Assembly: GCA_020081605.1 (NCBI GenBank)
Contig: JAHREC010000019.1
Span: 310,001-374,000 of the forward strand
Source of the DNA: Albifimbria verrucaria
Taxonomy: Eukaryota; Ascomycota; Sordariomycetes; Hypocreales; Stachybotryaceae
DNA: 64,000 nucleotides
Reading direction: 5' to 3'
Of the stretch, positions 23,993-35,849 are shown piece after piece. Position 1 is the first letter of the stretch. Every line of letters starts with the position of its first letter. A program made the position numbers and the translations under genes. Under the pieces are notes generated by a model, which did not search any database, was not told the origin of the DNA, and saw only the letters and a list, made by a program, of their open reading frames with translations.

Positions 23993-25130
23993 ATGCAGCG
24001 TGCACTATACGTGTCACGCATCTTCGCGTCGCAATTCGTCTCTCTCCCATACCCATCCAAGAAATTTACTGGCCAGACCGTCATTGTCACAGGCTCTAAT
24101 GTCGGGCTCGGTCTGGAAGCAGCGCGCCACCTCGTCCGTCTGGATGCGGCCAAGGTGATTCTAGCCGTGCGCAACGTCTCCAAAGGCGAGGCGGCAGCGA
24201 AATCAATCACAGAGTCGACGGGGCGGCCTGGCGTCACGGATGTTTGGGAGGTGGATTTCTCGCGCTACGAGTCAGTCAAGGCCTTTGCCCAGCGCGCGCA
24301 AGCCCTCGAAAGGTTAGATGTCGTCATCGCCAATGCAGGCATCTACAACACCAAGTTCGAGGTTGCTGAGGATAATGAGGCCACCATCACCGTCAACGCC
24401 ATCAACACTCTATTTCTGGGTATCCTGCTACTCCCCAAACTAAGAGAGACTGCGTTGAAGCTAGGAAAACCCTCGGTGCTCACGTTCACGGGTTCATTCG
24501 TGCATTTCCTCACCCCGTTCCCCGAGCGCCACTTTGACAATATCCTGCAAGGCCTCTCGGTTCCAGAAAAAGCTAGAATGGACGATAGGTGAGTCGATGG
24601 CGCTCCTTTGCCCCATCTCACGAAGCGAGTTTGTGCACGGCTCGAGCTTCAAAACATCCAACCATGTCACTAATCTCGTATAGGTATTTCGTGTCAAAAC
24701 TGGTTGAGCTGCTTCTTGTCCGCGAATTAGCCCAGAAAGTGTCTGCTTCTGAGAAACCCGGCCAGCCCATCGTTTCCATTCTCAACCCGGGCTGGGTGAT
24801 GACACATCTCAGACGTGGTCCGGTCCCTTTATTCTTCCGCACCGCCGAGAAGTATGTGGCAAGGACTACAGAGACTGGCAGCAGAACGTTGGTGCATGCT
24901 GCTGAAGGTGACCCTGAGACACATGGAAAGTATCTGTCCGATTGCAAAGTGGCAAGGTAAGTTCTTCTATCATCTGGAAAAATCGCGAAATGATACCCCA
25001 TGCTAATATAGTTTACAGCGTATCACATTTTGTATCCAGTGATGAGGGTGCCGAGGCACAGAGGAAGCTTTGGAAAGAGCTCATTGAGACTTTAGATCGC
25101 GTAGAACCTGGTCTGCTCGAGAACATATGA
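23993..25130 (+). CDS. Short-chain dehydrogenase/reductase
   Basis: Classical Rossmann SDR of about 326 residues using NAD(P)H. Exons 23993-24588, 24684-24956 and 25019-25130 join in frame. The cofactor motif is VIVTGSNVGLGLEAARHL; the stabilising motif is VIANAGIY; the catalytic Tyr-x-x-x-Lys is YFVSK and spans the first splice junction region; NPGWVMTH follows the active site. It resembles fungal SDRs often annotated as retinol- or secondary-metabolite-type dehydrogenases; the substrate cannot be told. No frame break. It stands alone, with no obvious operon-like partner. Confidence 0.88.
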
Positions 25131-25620
25131 AGTTGATTGCCGGCATAAAGCTCAGCTTTTCCCTGTTACTAGACAATTCAAGTAAGAACAAACCTACCTT
25201 GCCTGGTGCATTACATTATCCGAGATGCCGTTCTTGGATCCGCTTAAGAAGCACCTATGGCCTTTCGAGCATTACTAGTGCTCAAACATTGATATATCTG
25301 GTCTACCCATTTCACCACTTGAACAGCAATCACCTCAAAGGCGCGACAGTCAAAAGAGCTATGGATTCTGTGATAATCCTTACTTCGTTGGCCACCATTG
25401 CAGATTATGATACTTTTGGATATGCTTTATTTCCAGGCGTATCATCCCCGACGCCATTCAATCTTGAACTCAGTAATTAACATACGGATCCATGAAAGTG
25501 ATTGAGATAATGTACTACAAAAATTTATATACTTCCTCCGGCTCTTTAGTGGCCTTCATTCCACCTTTCGTCCCCTCTCTGTAGCTTAAAATCGTCAGCT
25601 CCATATTTGCTATCCAAGAA
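25131..25620. other. Intergenic between convergent genes
   Basis: About 490 bp of 3' flank shared by the SDR and the copper amine oxidase. The ORF inside it (25127-25480) has no recognisable motif. Confidence 0.5.
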
Positions 25621-27907
25621 CTACAAGCGTGATGACGGCGCCTGTGCGGCAACCTGACTAGCTGTCACCGACCGCTGAGGCGGAACGTTCATGACAGGAT
25701 TATTCAAGAAGAAGTTTCTTGGCCTCAGCAGAAGCGTCATGGGCTCCACAGGCATAATAGGGAAGTCTTCCGGCGCTGGGAAGTGCACTACGCCAAACGT
25801 GTGCCATAGAACAATATCCTCATTATCAATGCTCTCCGTGCCGTCGCCGATCCACTCAGGCAGGCCCAAGTCGGTCTCACCAGAAGTCTGTGGGACGTGA
25901 CGACCCGCAGGCCAAAGTTGGTCGTCACGATCTATATGAAAAGATTTATCAGCAAGATGTGTGACAGAAAGCCATTGGCGGGTTACACTTACATCGGGTA
26001 ACGTGGACGGCGTGACGAGCGAAGCCAGCCCTCTTCCAGACTAGCGAGCCAGGCTTAGGCAAGAGACCGGGAACTTCCTGCTTACCAGCTTGTAAGTGGC
26101 CGGTTTCTTGCTGTAAGGGTGGATTTTGCTAGTGTTGGAAATGTCCCAAGTGCGCACAGTGGCGCCGTTGTAGTCAGTCTTGGACTCGCCCGTCGTAGCA
26201 AGCTTGGTCTTTTGGCGTAAAGGCGTTGCCATACTTGTTCTTTGCGCTACCAACGGGCTCCTCGGATGGGACTGCATCGACCATGAAGACAGTGTTCTTG
26301 GGGCCATCGACGTTAGGGTCTATTCTCAGACAGAACAGATGCTGGTGGTTGTGAGCGTTGACACCTGTACTTTTGTCAGAATCTTAGAGCCATCATGGAT
26401 TTCATTCTCACTCACCTGGATACACCTCCGTGCCCCAGCCTTCGGTGTCTTCTCCGTCGTTGATCGCATACGTGTTGAGAATTCCAGTGAGCTTGATCTC
26501 GGGCTGGATCGTACCATCTTGCTGCAAAGCTATCAGAATAATGCGAAATTCGATGCTTTACAAGACTTACATGAAATATCCACTGTCAATCAATGTTAGC
26601 AATGTAGAAGATATAGACAGCTTGAAAGGGTGCATACCTGAATGGCGTATTCATAGTTAGCGGCCGTGAAGATTTGCTGAATAATGAGCTTTCGAGCTCT
26701 CGTAACAATAGTTGAGTCGTCTCTGAAATCGGTATGCTTGAAGAGAAGGCCATTGTCTTCCTCATGAATACAAATTGCATTCTTGATGTAGCGAATTTTT
26801 CCATCCTGCGACGGGAACTCTGCGTCAAGATACCGAATGTAACCCTTGCAATCGCATCCGAGCTTCAAGCTGTTGGTCATGTATCCAGCGCCGTACTCGC
26901 CCAAGTCGAATGCATGCTTTCGCTGATGCGGGTGTTCAGGGTTGCCACTGTGTCCCAGTTAGCCTCTTGTCTTTCTAACAATTGGCCCTGTGAGGCTTAC
27001 TATGGCACCACCATTTCTGCTAGTGAGAGACGATAGAATATGGGCCGAACGTTTCCTTTATCGTTGTATGTGATGTTGCTCAAGACGATTCCTTCTCTGT
27101 AGTTAAACCCAATATGTAGCTTCCAGCTCTGCCACTCGATTTCACGGCCTGTGAGGGTAAATGAAGGGCCTTCAGGCTGTGTGATTTCTAGCGGCTTAAT
27201 GTCGTTTCGGTAACCACCCTGAGCCTTGACAGCTTCGGGCGTATAATTGATAGGGGCCTCTCGTCTTAATGGACGGCGTGTGGTAGGAATATCAATGTGG
27301 ACAAGTTGCTTCTTGTCCGCATCGTATACTGGGCAAAAGTCTAGAGGGTATTGATACTGGCAGTCATCGACATTAGGTCGAAAGTACATGAGGGCTTGCT
27401 GGAGGCGGACGTCGCTGCCGAATCTATCGTCGTAGCCAATTGTCCATGGGTCACAGTAGACCTTGTGCATCTCATCCTCGGATATACCACTGATCTTGCA
27501 CTGCTCAATGACCTTGGGGTCTTTACGAACAATATGTTCAACAGCTTGGAGCTCTTCCATTGTGATCTAGAATATTGTTAGTGCGGGTTATTGGATGGCT
27601 TTGTTGTGCTTACAATCGGCTGCATGCCCTTAACCCATTTCCACTCGACGATCTTCTTACTCTGAAGATCTACCAAACCATCCCCGACCTTTCCTCCTGG
27701 CGCAATGACAGTCACATCCGCTACACGAGGAGGCTTCGATGCAGCGGATCTATCCTCCAACCACTTGGTCATGGCCGCCTTGCGAGGCTCATGTAGCGAA
27801 ATGACATTGAAGCTGACATTGCTGTGTGAGGCTCTGACAACTGAGATGGCAACTTTGATCTCATCGGAAGTGAGCGGATCCAAAGGGTGTGTTCCAATAT
27901 CAGCCAT
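25621..27907 (-). CDS. Copper amine oxidase (primary-amine oxidase)
   Basis: Oxidative deamination of primary amines with a topaquinone cofactor and copper. Seven exons (minus order): 27907-27614, 27566-27001, 26947-26638, 26582-26571, 26521-26416, 26364-25993, 25931-25621. The topaquinone Tyr lies in TAANYEYAIQ (codon 26653-26655). Copper His ligands are in NAHNHQHLFCLR. Other landmarks are SFTLTGREIEWQSWKLHIGF, the GEYGAGYMTN loop, DLGLPEWIGDG and DIVLWHTFGVVHFPAPEDFP. One exon is only 12 nt (WIFH). The frame breaks twice in exon 26364-25993, at CC 26077-26078 and TTTT 26210-26213. The length of about 660 residues matches fungal enzymes. No signal peptide; probably peroxisomal or cytosolic, and SRL-type C-terminus (SSRL) fits a peroxisomal targeting signal 1. 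Confidence 0.93.
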
Positions 27908-28737
27908 CTCGGTTTATGAACTCTTATTCTTGGTGCTTCACGATGTAGAAGAAACCAGTGGCACAAAACAATGACGGATATGGGAAGAAAACGGTACAAA
28001 GTATAAGAATGTGCGATGATGATTCTAGCGATTTTATAGTCTAGAAACCTTTTGTGGCTGGAAGCCAGACTGCTGCCTCTATCATCGCCTTCAGCGCTCA
28101 GCCGTTGCGTAAGGTAGTTGATGGGGAGGTATTGAAAGTCGACCGTGAATGCTTACCATATTAGGAAATTTATTCCGGCGAGGGAAGACACGCAGCAGCC
28201 GACATGCAAGATAACGCTACCCTTGTCTATCTTGGCCAGATAGCTTTTGAACGGCTGATGAGCTAGTGCTATGACAAAAATCTGGGAAGTCTAGGATAAG
28301 GACATGTGGGACCGATCGTTCGCTTGGCTGGCACCGCGTGACTCGATCGGGCTTATCCAGCGGCTCAGTACGTAACAGAAATGTCAATCCAAGCGACTCC
28401 CGAGAGTGGGCAAGTGTGCTGTATCGGCAGTTATTTGTCTGTTTGTTTAGATTGCAGCTGGTCGAGTTTCTATCGAAGGTGATCTTTGGCAAAGCGCCAT
28501 CACCAGAGCGATGTCAACACCTTCAGTCTTGGTCGTTCTCAGGTGGGACTCAGCCATAGAGACACTGAGCTTTGTGACTTGGCGGAGCATGCAAGTTTAC
28601 CAGAGAGATGGCGAATCCACGTTCAATAGGCAAGTTACCATCTCATAAATCTGAATTGTAGATGTAATGCTACGACTCGTAGGCCACACTAACCCCCATG
28701 TTACGGATCCCAGCACTAAAAATTCTGCATGCTCTCT
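27908..28737. other. Intergenic, no gene recognised
   Basis: About 830 bp upstream of the amine oxidase and downstream of the DUF3445 gene. ORFs at 28217-28559 overlap on opposite strands and are unconvincing. Confidence 0.5.
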
Positions 28738-29959
28738 TCACCATGGGTACTTTCTCACCTCATCTTCCTTCTCAAAGTCAAGTCCACTTTGCACTTGCTG
28801 CTCATGCTTCTTGTCCAAATAAGCCAAAAGCACATCTCCATACATTTCCCTGCCCTTGTACGCGCAGACCTTGTCGTCCCAGCTGCGGACAGCGCTCGCC
28901 AGCCGTCCTGGTACGTAATCTTCCTCGGCTATCTCAGTGACAGGCATGAAGTAGGTGCGGATGGTGAAGACAATAGCCCCGACTTGGGAAGCCTGCGCAG
29001 GGTTTGCCGCTCCGAACGGAACCAGTGATGCTCGATGGCCTTGTTCTTCTCCGCAGTGCTCCAGCTGACCACAGCGTCATCTTCCTTGCCGATGCTGTGG
29101 CTCCACGCCAAGCAGTCGTCTACTTGGAGGAAGTAGTTGTTGCGGCTGTATATAGTGTCGCATCGGAGGCGCTGGAAAAACTTCAACATGCCTGTCTCGA
29201 GCTTCTCCTTGAAGTGCGGCACGTGGCCAGACGTGTGGATGTCAGACAATGTCATGCCAAGTTTGTCGGAGAGCCGCCAGAAGCCTGGAAGGAGAATAGA
29301 ACCGGCCATGAGGCGGTATTGGCCGTCTGGCTGCTCAAGCATGATGGCGAGATCATCTTGTACTAGCCTTCCGCAAATGGTCATTGGATCCTCGCGCAGG
29401 GGACGTTCCACAATGTTGAAGGACTCTCCAGTAAAAATGTTGTCGATACCAACGGCTGTCCTCCGAAAGAGCGATGGATAACGGGCAGGCAGATACTTGG
29501 CCAGCTCATCCAGCAGTTCAACTGCACCTTCATAGGCATCAGGATGCGTCGCCACACACTTGTCTTCGCGCTCCGCAATGCGAGCGACCTTATTGGCATG
29601 GAATTTGGGAAACTGATTATCGAGCTCGATCCATTCGTCGGGATTGATGGTTCGCAACCCCATGGTAACATGATACCGAGGACCGTAGCGGAAGGCTCTG
29701 TATGGTAAGGGCTTCGTAGTTTCTATAGACCAGTCTGGGTATGGCGGAGGAAGTGAAGCTTGGAAAGTGCCCCATGACTTTCTCTTTTCTACCAACGTTG
29801 CCAGGTCGTTAGGCACCGTTCCGCTGGTAGTCGTCTGCTTGCGCGACGCATCTTTTCGAATAAGCGTGCAACAGTAAACCAAGGCGCAAAGGTGATGGCC
29901 GCCAGTGAGAGAGTATACAAATAACTGGGCCTGGTGAATGCTTCGGGGATGTTGGCCAT
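28738..29959 (-). CDS. DUF3445 (HRQ-family) protein with N-terminal membrane anchor
   Basis: The start MANIPEAFTRPSYLYTL opens a hydrophobic helix (SLAAITFAPWFTVARLF), so the protein is probably anchored in the ER or another membrane. It is followed by a DUF3445 domain: RYGPRYHVTMGLRTINPDEW, VQDDLAIMLEQPDGQYRL, FWRLSDKLGMTLSDIHT, VERPLREDPMT, FLQVDDCLAWSHSI and the tail ending EKEDEVRKYPW. The family is sometimes annotated as mannosyltransferase without solid support; function unknown. No introns. The frame breaks at CCCC 28977-28980 and TTTT 29853-29856, each needing one base. About 406 residues. Confidence 0.75.
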
Positions 29960-30786
29960 TGTACGAGAAACAATTGATGATGTGTGAGGGACAACGACAT
30001 CGACGAGTAACGCAGAGGCCATGCATATAGGTACGACATCATGGCTGCACAGGCAACGAATCATCTCCATTGCCATGCTGTCTCAGTGGCAGATAGCTTA
30101 TCAAACTCTAGCATTCTAGGTACTGCTACAATTGGCCTGTTGCATTGCCGTGTGGATTGGCGGCATCATCCCGCCACGCCTCGCCTCCGCTCGCTGTGTA
30201 AAATTTCCGGAAGCGGGAAGCAACCACGCGGCCGAGGGTGGGCTCAAAGGGGTTAAATCTATGGGCAATTTTTATCACGGAATGAGACCAGTCATCTTAC
30301 ATATTATCTGTTTTAGGTGTGCTGAATTCCATAGTCTCAAGCCAGGTCCTCGAGCGGCTGTTAGAGACACATTTCTTCAACAAGAAAATAATCTTAAGCG
30401 TCTGGGAAGTATTCCTATATTTTGGAAGATAATGTATTCAATATCAAGATATTCCTAGCGTTTAAAGGGATGGTTTGCTTCTGCGGCCTTCCAAGAGTTA
30501 TTGTTATGGCAGCACCATCTTTAGTCACCTCATGTGCCACTTCAAATCAAACAGCGAGTATCTCCTTTTGCTTCTGCAAAACCGAGCAGAAGCTGCCCAA
30601 ATCTAAGCTATCCTAAGTTGCTTCGGGCAAATAAGGAGCCCACAGGGAGACAAGTTGAGGCCGCCTGAGCAAGAATCCGGACTCCTTTTGGGCTGGCCAT
30701 TCTCAGCATGTTGACTACGTGTCAAATACTAGCTCTGCTAATTATTATACACAAACGCGAATGAGCGCGTAGGACCCAGTCTTGCA
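29960..30786. other. Intergenic, no gene recognised
   Basis: About 830 bp between two minus-strand genes. Short ORFs at 30041-30458 and 30422-30616 have no motifs. Confidence 0.5.
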
Positions 30787-32887
30787 TCAGCCAAACAAGG
30801 ATCTCAAATCTTCCTTCTCCATTATGTCCAACCAGTGGATACTCGTAGACCCAGGAGGCTCCTTGTCGTATGCCGCCCATATAGCTCTAACGAGCTCCTG
30901 CGCTACGACGATAGGCTTCGGCTGCAAGGTGCCTTCAAGGACGTTGAGGCGGTTGATGACAAAATTTCGAGCGATTGCAATGTCTAGGGCGACCAGCGGC
31001 ATTGAAGTGGAGCTTGGTGAAGCTTCATAACCGGCACTCACATTCTCGACATAATCCAATATGTCGAAGCTACTGCCAGCCCCCATGAGACACAGCTAGG
31101 CGCTCACACTCGCCGCTCTGAGGACTCGAATTGTACAGTTCTGTCCCCGAAAACAGGTTGTAGCGAAGTCCAGTGCTCGCACAGATGTACAATAGCGGCT
31201 GAATTACTCGGCTGCCAGAGTCTGGAGGTATTTGCTCCAGCACTCGCGTCAACCGAAGTGTCAGAGGGATAATCCACTTGTCCCATGGCACATCGCCCTC
31301 CCTAGAACTGTCCGACTCCTGTGGCAGACGCAGCGATACCAGATCTGGGAATGTCACGTAAAGCTGGAGCAGAGAAGCGAGCTGATACGCTTCGGCAACA
31401 CGGGCGAGGTGCCGCCATGGAGTTCGACAATCACCCGTGTCGTTGATGTGCGCAATAGACGAGAACTCCAATTCTAAGAGCCTTTCCTCCAAGCGCTGAG
31501 CCTCCTCAATTTCCTGCATCGCGGTAGATAGACTGATGGCTCGGCCGGTAGGCTTGGTGATGCGGCGACGGTAACTACGGCATAGCCGCATTGAGCGGGC
31601 GAACAGACGGTGCGTCAGTGACGATATGCCTGTCCAGGGATGTGGCAGGATGTCAGTGCTGAGCTCGCCTGCTGTGTCGACGACTTGCTGGTGAGGGCCA
31701 AGAGTCGTCTTATCACTGTCATTTCGTGTATCCATGTCTTCGACGACGGACACTAACATCTCCCAGTAAACCAAACTCTTTTTGAAGAATGAGAGTACCT
31801 TCATCTGCTCTTCATCTGGAGCCAGAAACTGCTCCGAACTCCTCCGAAGCAGGCGCTTGGCTTCCCTCAAGAAAGGCGCGCCGAGGCGACTAGCATCTAG
31901 CCAGCAGACAGTTGTACCCAGACAGAAGAGTGAGAAGAGCAAACCGGTTGGAACCGCATCAAGTTTGGTTTTCTTCGCTGTGGCGTTGACTTCGGCCTGA
32001 ATGCATACCGTCGCTGTCCTCAGCAGGTTGAGTGCAGGGCTCCTCATTTGATGCAACCGGGCAGAGAGGAAGCTAGCCGACATGCTCTGCAGCGCGTTGA
32101 AGACAGAAGCAGAGCTGTGCCACAGCTCCTCGGCGAGCTTGCGATTGAGGTTCATGCTCGAGTCAAAGGCCGACCACGCCGGGCAGACCTGGTCAAACCA
32201 ATTGTTTATGAGCGTCAGAGCCGCATCGGGCCTGCCCGGGAAGAAGACAAACTACGAGGAACATGGCGGATAAGATCGGAGTTGCTCATTGCCACTTGCT
32301 CAGGGCTGGAAGAGTCTGAGGACGAGAAACTGGCTCTGTAGCTTGTTGGTTGATCCGACAGGTTAGGAAGAGGATCCAGTGGCCAGTAGGCGAGCTGGGC
32401 GCGCGTGGCAAGCGGAAGCTGGAAGTCATGGCCGATGAACTGATTGAGAGAATCATCTACCAAAGAAAAGTCTGGAACACTTGAAACAGACACGGGACTG
32501 CTTGGTAGGAAAGAGTTGGACCCCGGGAGTTTTGAAGTTGAGATTGTCTGCCGCCCAGGGACTGTGGCCTCGACATTGAGCTGGCGGCTTGGAGCAGCAC
32601 CCTGGTCAGGTTTGACATCGGCTGGTGCTGGTGCTTATACGACCATTTAATTGAAGGATACCCTCCGCAGGTCCATCCTTTATGGGCGCAAGTACGGCAA
32701 GTTGGCTTCGCCTCGTCACACTTGACCTGCTTGTCATCAGCATGGGCGATGATGATATCAAGGTAAAGCTACGGACGTGTTTCTGCTTGCATGTGAGGCA
32801 GCCAGCACGCGAGCGGTTCTTGGTCCCCGAATTCGAGCCTATGCGACTTCCTCTGTTCGCATTGGCTTTGGCGACGCTGTCAACCAT
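30787..32887 (-). CDS. Zn2Cys6 transcription factor
   Basis: The binuclear zinc cluster follows CX2CX6CX6CX2CX6C: it begins AGCLTCKQKH, crosses the intron 32727-32776, and continues VKCDEAKPTCRTCAHKGWTC. The rest fits the fungal-specific regulatory domain, including PDAALTLINNWFDQVC-like text, KLAEELWHSSASVFNALQSM, LFSLFCLGTTVCWLD, FARSMRLCRSYRRR and YCLASLLQLYVTFPDLV-like helices (seen as AYQLASLLQLYVTFPD). The product is about 690 residues, nuclear. Frame breaks are at the GG near 32620, GGG 32228-32230 and the C5 run near 31082 (two missing or one extra base). It may regulate nearby metabolic genes such as the DUF3445 or amine oxidase genes, but no site evidence was found. Confidence 0.85.
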
Positions 32888-33923
32888 TGTCTTTCAGACC
32901 GGGAAAGCTCAGGTGAGTCTACAGAGTTGAAATTGTCACTTACGACCAGAAGAACATACCTTCGCATGGGCATGCGGGACTTGTTTTCTGGGAAATCTTA
33001 TCAGTGGAGACGTTATGCACTCCACTTGGCTATTGGGCCTAGCTCGTCTCGCCTTGGCTGCTCATCGGTCCCTGGGCTTACATTGTGTCAGTGGAGACCG
33101 TCAGTCTACTAAAGTAACCCTAGACTGCTTGAGATCAAGTTGTTACCTCTGCAATGTTGTTCTACAAGTTATTGACACAAATATAGTCATGGACTAATAA
33201 TTGAGAAAAACAAAAGGCTTGATGGACTGGAACTTTGCGCTTTTTAAGTTTCCTTGAATGCCTGGGAGCTCCAACCTTGTGTTGGGGATATGCATCTTAT
33301 CCAATTCAAATGTGGAAAAGACAGCGACATTGGAGACTTGGCGAATTAACTGGTAGTTTAAGTCGGATGTGTGTTCAAGGCTGAGTTTTTGCAGCCATTG
33401 GCGGTGGTCCCGGCTCTAGCACCGGATTGTGTAAGTACGGTGTTGAGGTTATGATTGCTGTCTAATATCAAAGCATTTCCAAGATCTTTCCGCGGCCTGA
33501 TCACAGACAAGCCACTCTTAGTTACATTAGCAGCTAAACGAGTGGTTTGCGCTATTGGCATTGGCATGATGGCTAGGGTGCGCCTTGTAGCCCGGAGACC
33601 CATGGCAACATTTTCCATCTATAGATTAATTAACTATTTGGGTTCAGCAAAGTTTGTGACTCCCTGCCGCACTTTGTGAGTCACTAACACCCCACCTGAT
33701 TCAAAGTGGGCAAAATGATGCATACCTTGTTGGGTAGAATTATGTGACAGAGGCCACATTGGACAAAGTAGTTGTGTGCTGAAAAGTCTCTCCAGACTTC
33801 ATTTCTAGTTCTTGGTGATGGATAAACATTCATTGAAATAACGCAAACTGCTTAAGCTGTACCATTCTAGGTCTTTAAGTCTTTACGCTGCGCATAACGA
33901 AGCCACAACACTCTTAATCCACG
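32888..33923. other. Intergenic, no gene recognised
   Basis: About 1 kb between divergent genes (Zn2Cys6 factor minus, CDC123-like plus). ORFs at 33015-33197 and 33455-33679 are motif-free. Nothing else seen. Confidence 0.5.
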
Positions 33924-34853
33924 ATGAGACTTAATGTTATTGACTACGCAGCTGTTGAGGCTAATACCGAGTTTGGGCTTTCAACCAAATTTAACACCAA
34001 CTTTCACACCGTTGCTGAGGCCCCTGGCTTTCCAATTCCAACAAACACACCCTACTCATTTGAAAGATGGCTGCCCTTGATCTTATCCAGTCGTGGCCTC
34101 TCGGAATCATCGGTACAGATTGTGGCTCTTTCTCGGCCTCAAGTGATCGTACTCTTGCATGCATCGGAGGCCGCTGTCCACACGCGTGTCTTGAGCCGGT
34201 CTTATGCGGAAGATATTGAAGAGGAGGTTTATCCTGCCTTTTCAAAACTAATGTTTCCTCCTGGTGGCTTGTTCGTGCGCACAGCTGATTGCTCTCCCAA
34301 GGACGGAGTACAGTCCACACCGGGAGTGATGGCTATGCATTCGGTAGAAGAAGTGATACTACGGGTGACGACGTCGCTGAGGACGTGGAGCACGTTCAAC
34401 AATTTCGTCAACAATGGATACAGCGAGCTCAAATTCTTCTTTCTCCCATTCGATGCAGATATGCAGACAGAGCGAGAGTATCGAGTCTTCTGCGCCCCAG
34501 ACACCATGCAAATAACCGCCATAAGTCAATACCGCTGGCACAAGCCGTGGTTATTTGCCAAGAAAAATGCCGAAGAGAGGCAAAGCGCTGCAGAGACTAT
34601 CATGGCTGGGGCAAGAGACATACACGGGAAGATTTTAAAAGACATAGGAGCACATGAGAAAGACGACCTAGCGCGTCGTCAGGGATTTACTTTTGATATG
34701 CTTTACAATGAGCAAAAGGAAACCTATCAGCTCATCGAACTAAATACCTTTGGAGTAAGAAGTGCTTGTGGTTCGTGCCTATTTCATTGGCTCAAGGATC
34801 AGGATGTTTTGTACGGAGTGGATGGAGATGTTGAGTTTCGGGTGACGATTTGA
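33924..34853 (+). CDS. CDC123/D123-like ATP-grasp protein
   Basis: Intronless and intact, 309 residues. The family hallmarks are FVRTADCSPKDG (the conserved S-x-K-D of D123), EREYRVFCAPDTMQITAISQYRWHK-type text (acidic-Arg strand followed by the AISQ strand), and a late QLIELNTFGVRS strand resembling the metal-binding end of ATP-grasp proteins. CDC123 in yeast assembles eIF2 in the cytosol; this copy is divergent and may be a paralogue with another role. The start ATG 33924 is the first in frame. No frame break. Confidence 0.65.
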   Translation: MRLNVIDYAAVEANTEFGLSTKFNTNFHTVAEAPGFPIPTNTPYSFERWLPLILSSRGLSESSVQIVALSRPQVIVLLHASEAAVHTRVLSRSYAEDIEEEVYPAFSKLMFPPGGLFVRTADCSPKDGVQSTPGVMAMHSVEEVILRVTTSLRTWSTFNNFVNNGYSELKFFFLPFDADMQTEREYRVFCAPDTMQITAISQYRWHKPWLFAKKNAEERQSAAETIMAGARDIHGKILKDIGAHEKDDLARRQGFTFDMLYNEQKETYQLIELNTFGVRSACGSCLFHWLKDQDVLYGVDGDVEFRVTI

Positions 34854-35849
34854 TCACAGAAGAGCGTAGCAAATTGACAGGGAAGCCAAGATACAGCGAA
34901 TATATGTATTTTCGTTTATGCCCGGGAGTTCACATTGGCCATGGTTTTTAGCCTCATATAGGTATGCTGGTTTGTGGTCTTTGACCAATAATTTTTCTGG
35001 TATTTGATAGTCACGGCAAGTTTCAATGTGATGCGGAGTAGCCATGACGCTATTGCACAGAATCACCAATATGTGCCATAGACCAGATAAGCTTATTACT
35101 CGGGCGGGTGTATATCTGTTCGGACTGCACTAGGGTGATGAAAATAGAACTGAATTTTGGAAGAGAACCAAGGAAGTTCGACACGTATGGGTGATAGTCG
35201 AGTCTGTAGCAGGCCAGTTGTCCACCTATCAGAAGACCCAGTAGAAGGCGGTCAAGCCAGTATGCAATTCATTGTTACACGACTGTCAGCACGCCTCGTA
35301 TTCGATTACACAAAAGTAAGATACGAAAGGATTGTGAGTGAATATTATTCAGCCCCGAAGACTGAAGAATAGCCGATATTAGACAATTAAATAATGATGT
35401 TAGATTGTATCCAGTTACAATCGGTCAAATGCTCGTCTTCGGGGCATTCTCTTTGGAGCATTCTGTCACTGAAACAGATAGGAAACGATAGACGCAACAG
35501 CGACTTTGCCTCTTGCTAACATGGCCAGTGGTTTGAACTCCTAAAAGGGTTGTACGTTTGGTATTATTATTTATAAGCTCTCCGATTGAATGTCGGATTT
35601 AATGCACAGGGGAGTTGGTTGCCACAAACAGTAGATCATTGGGTGGGAATATGTGTTGTTATCGCCGAAGGTAACCTGTCGTCATCTTCAATTACAGATA
35701 ATTGATTTGTAAAACTCGTCGTAACGTTATTCTCAGTACTCTGCATGTGGGGCTGCCAAACGCTATTTGTTTACCAATATTCCGGCCTCTTGATCATCTT
35801 TGAACCCATTCAACCACGCAACTGTAAGCCCAAAACCTAACACCCAGCC
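34854..35849. other. Intergenic, no gene recognised
   Basis: About 1 kb of AT-rich sequence. The ORF 35157-35372 shows no motif. The last 60 bases before the next ATG contain CCACGCAACTG and an AAAACCTAACACCCAGCC leader. Confidence 0.5.
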
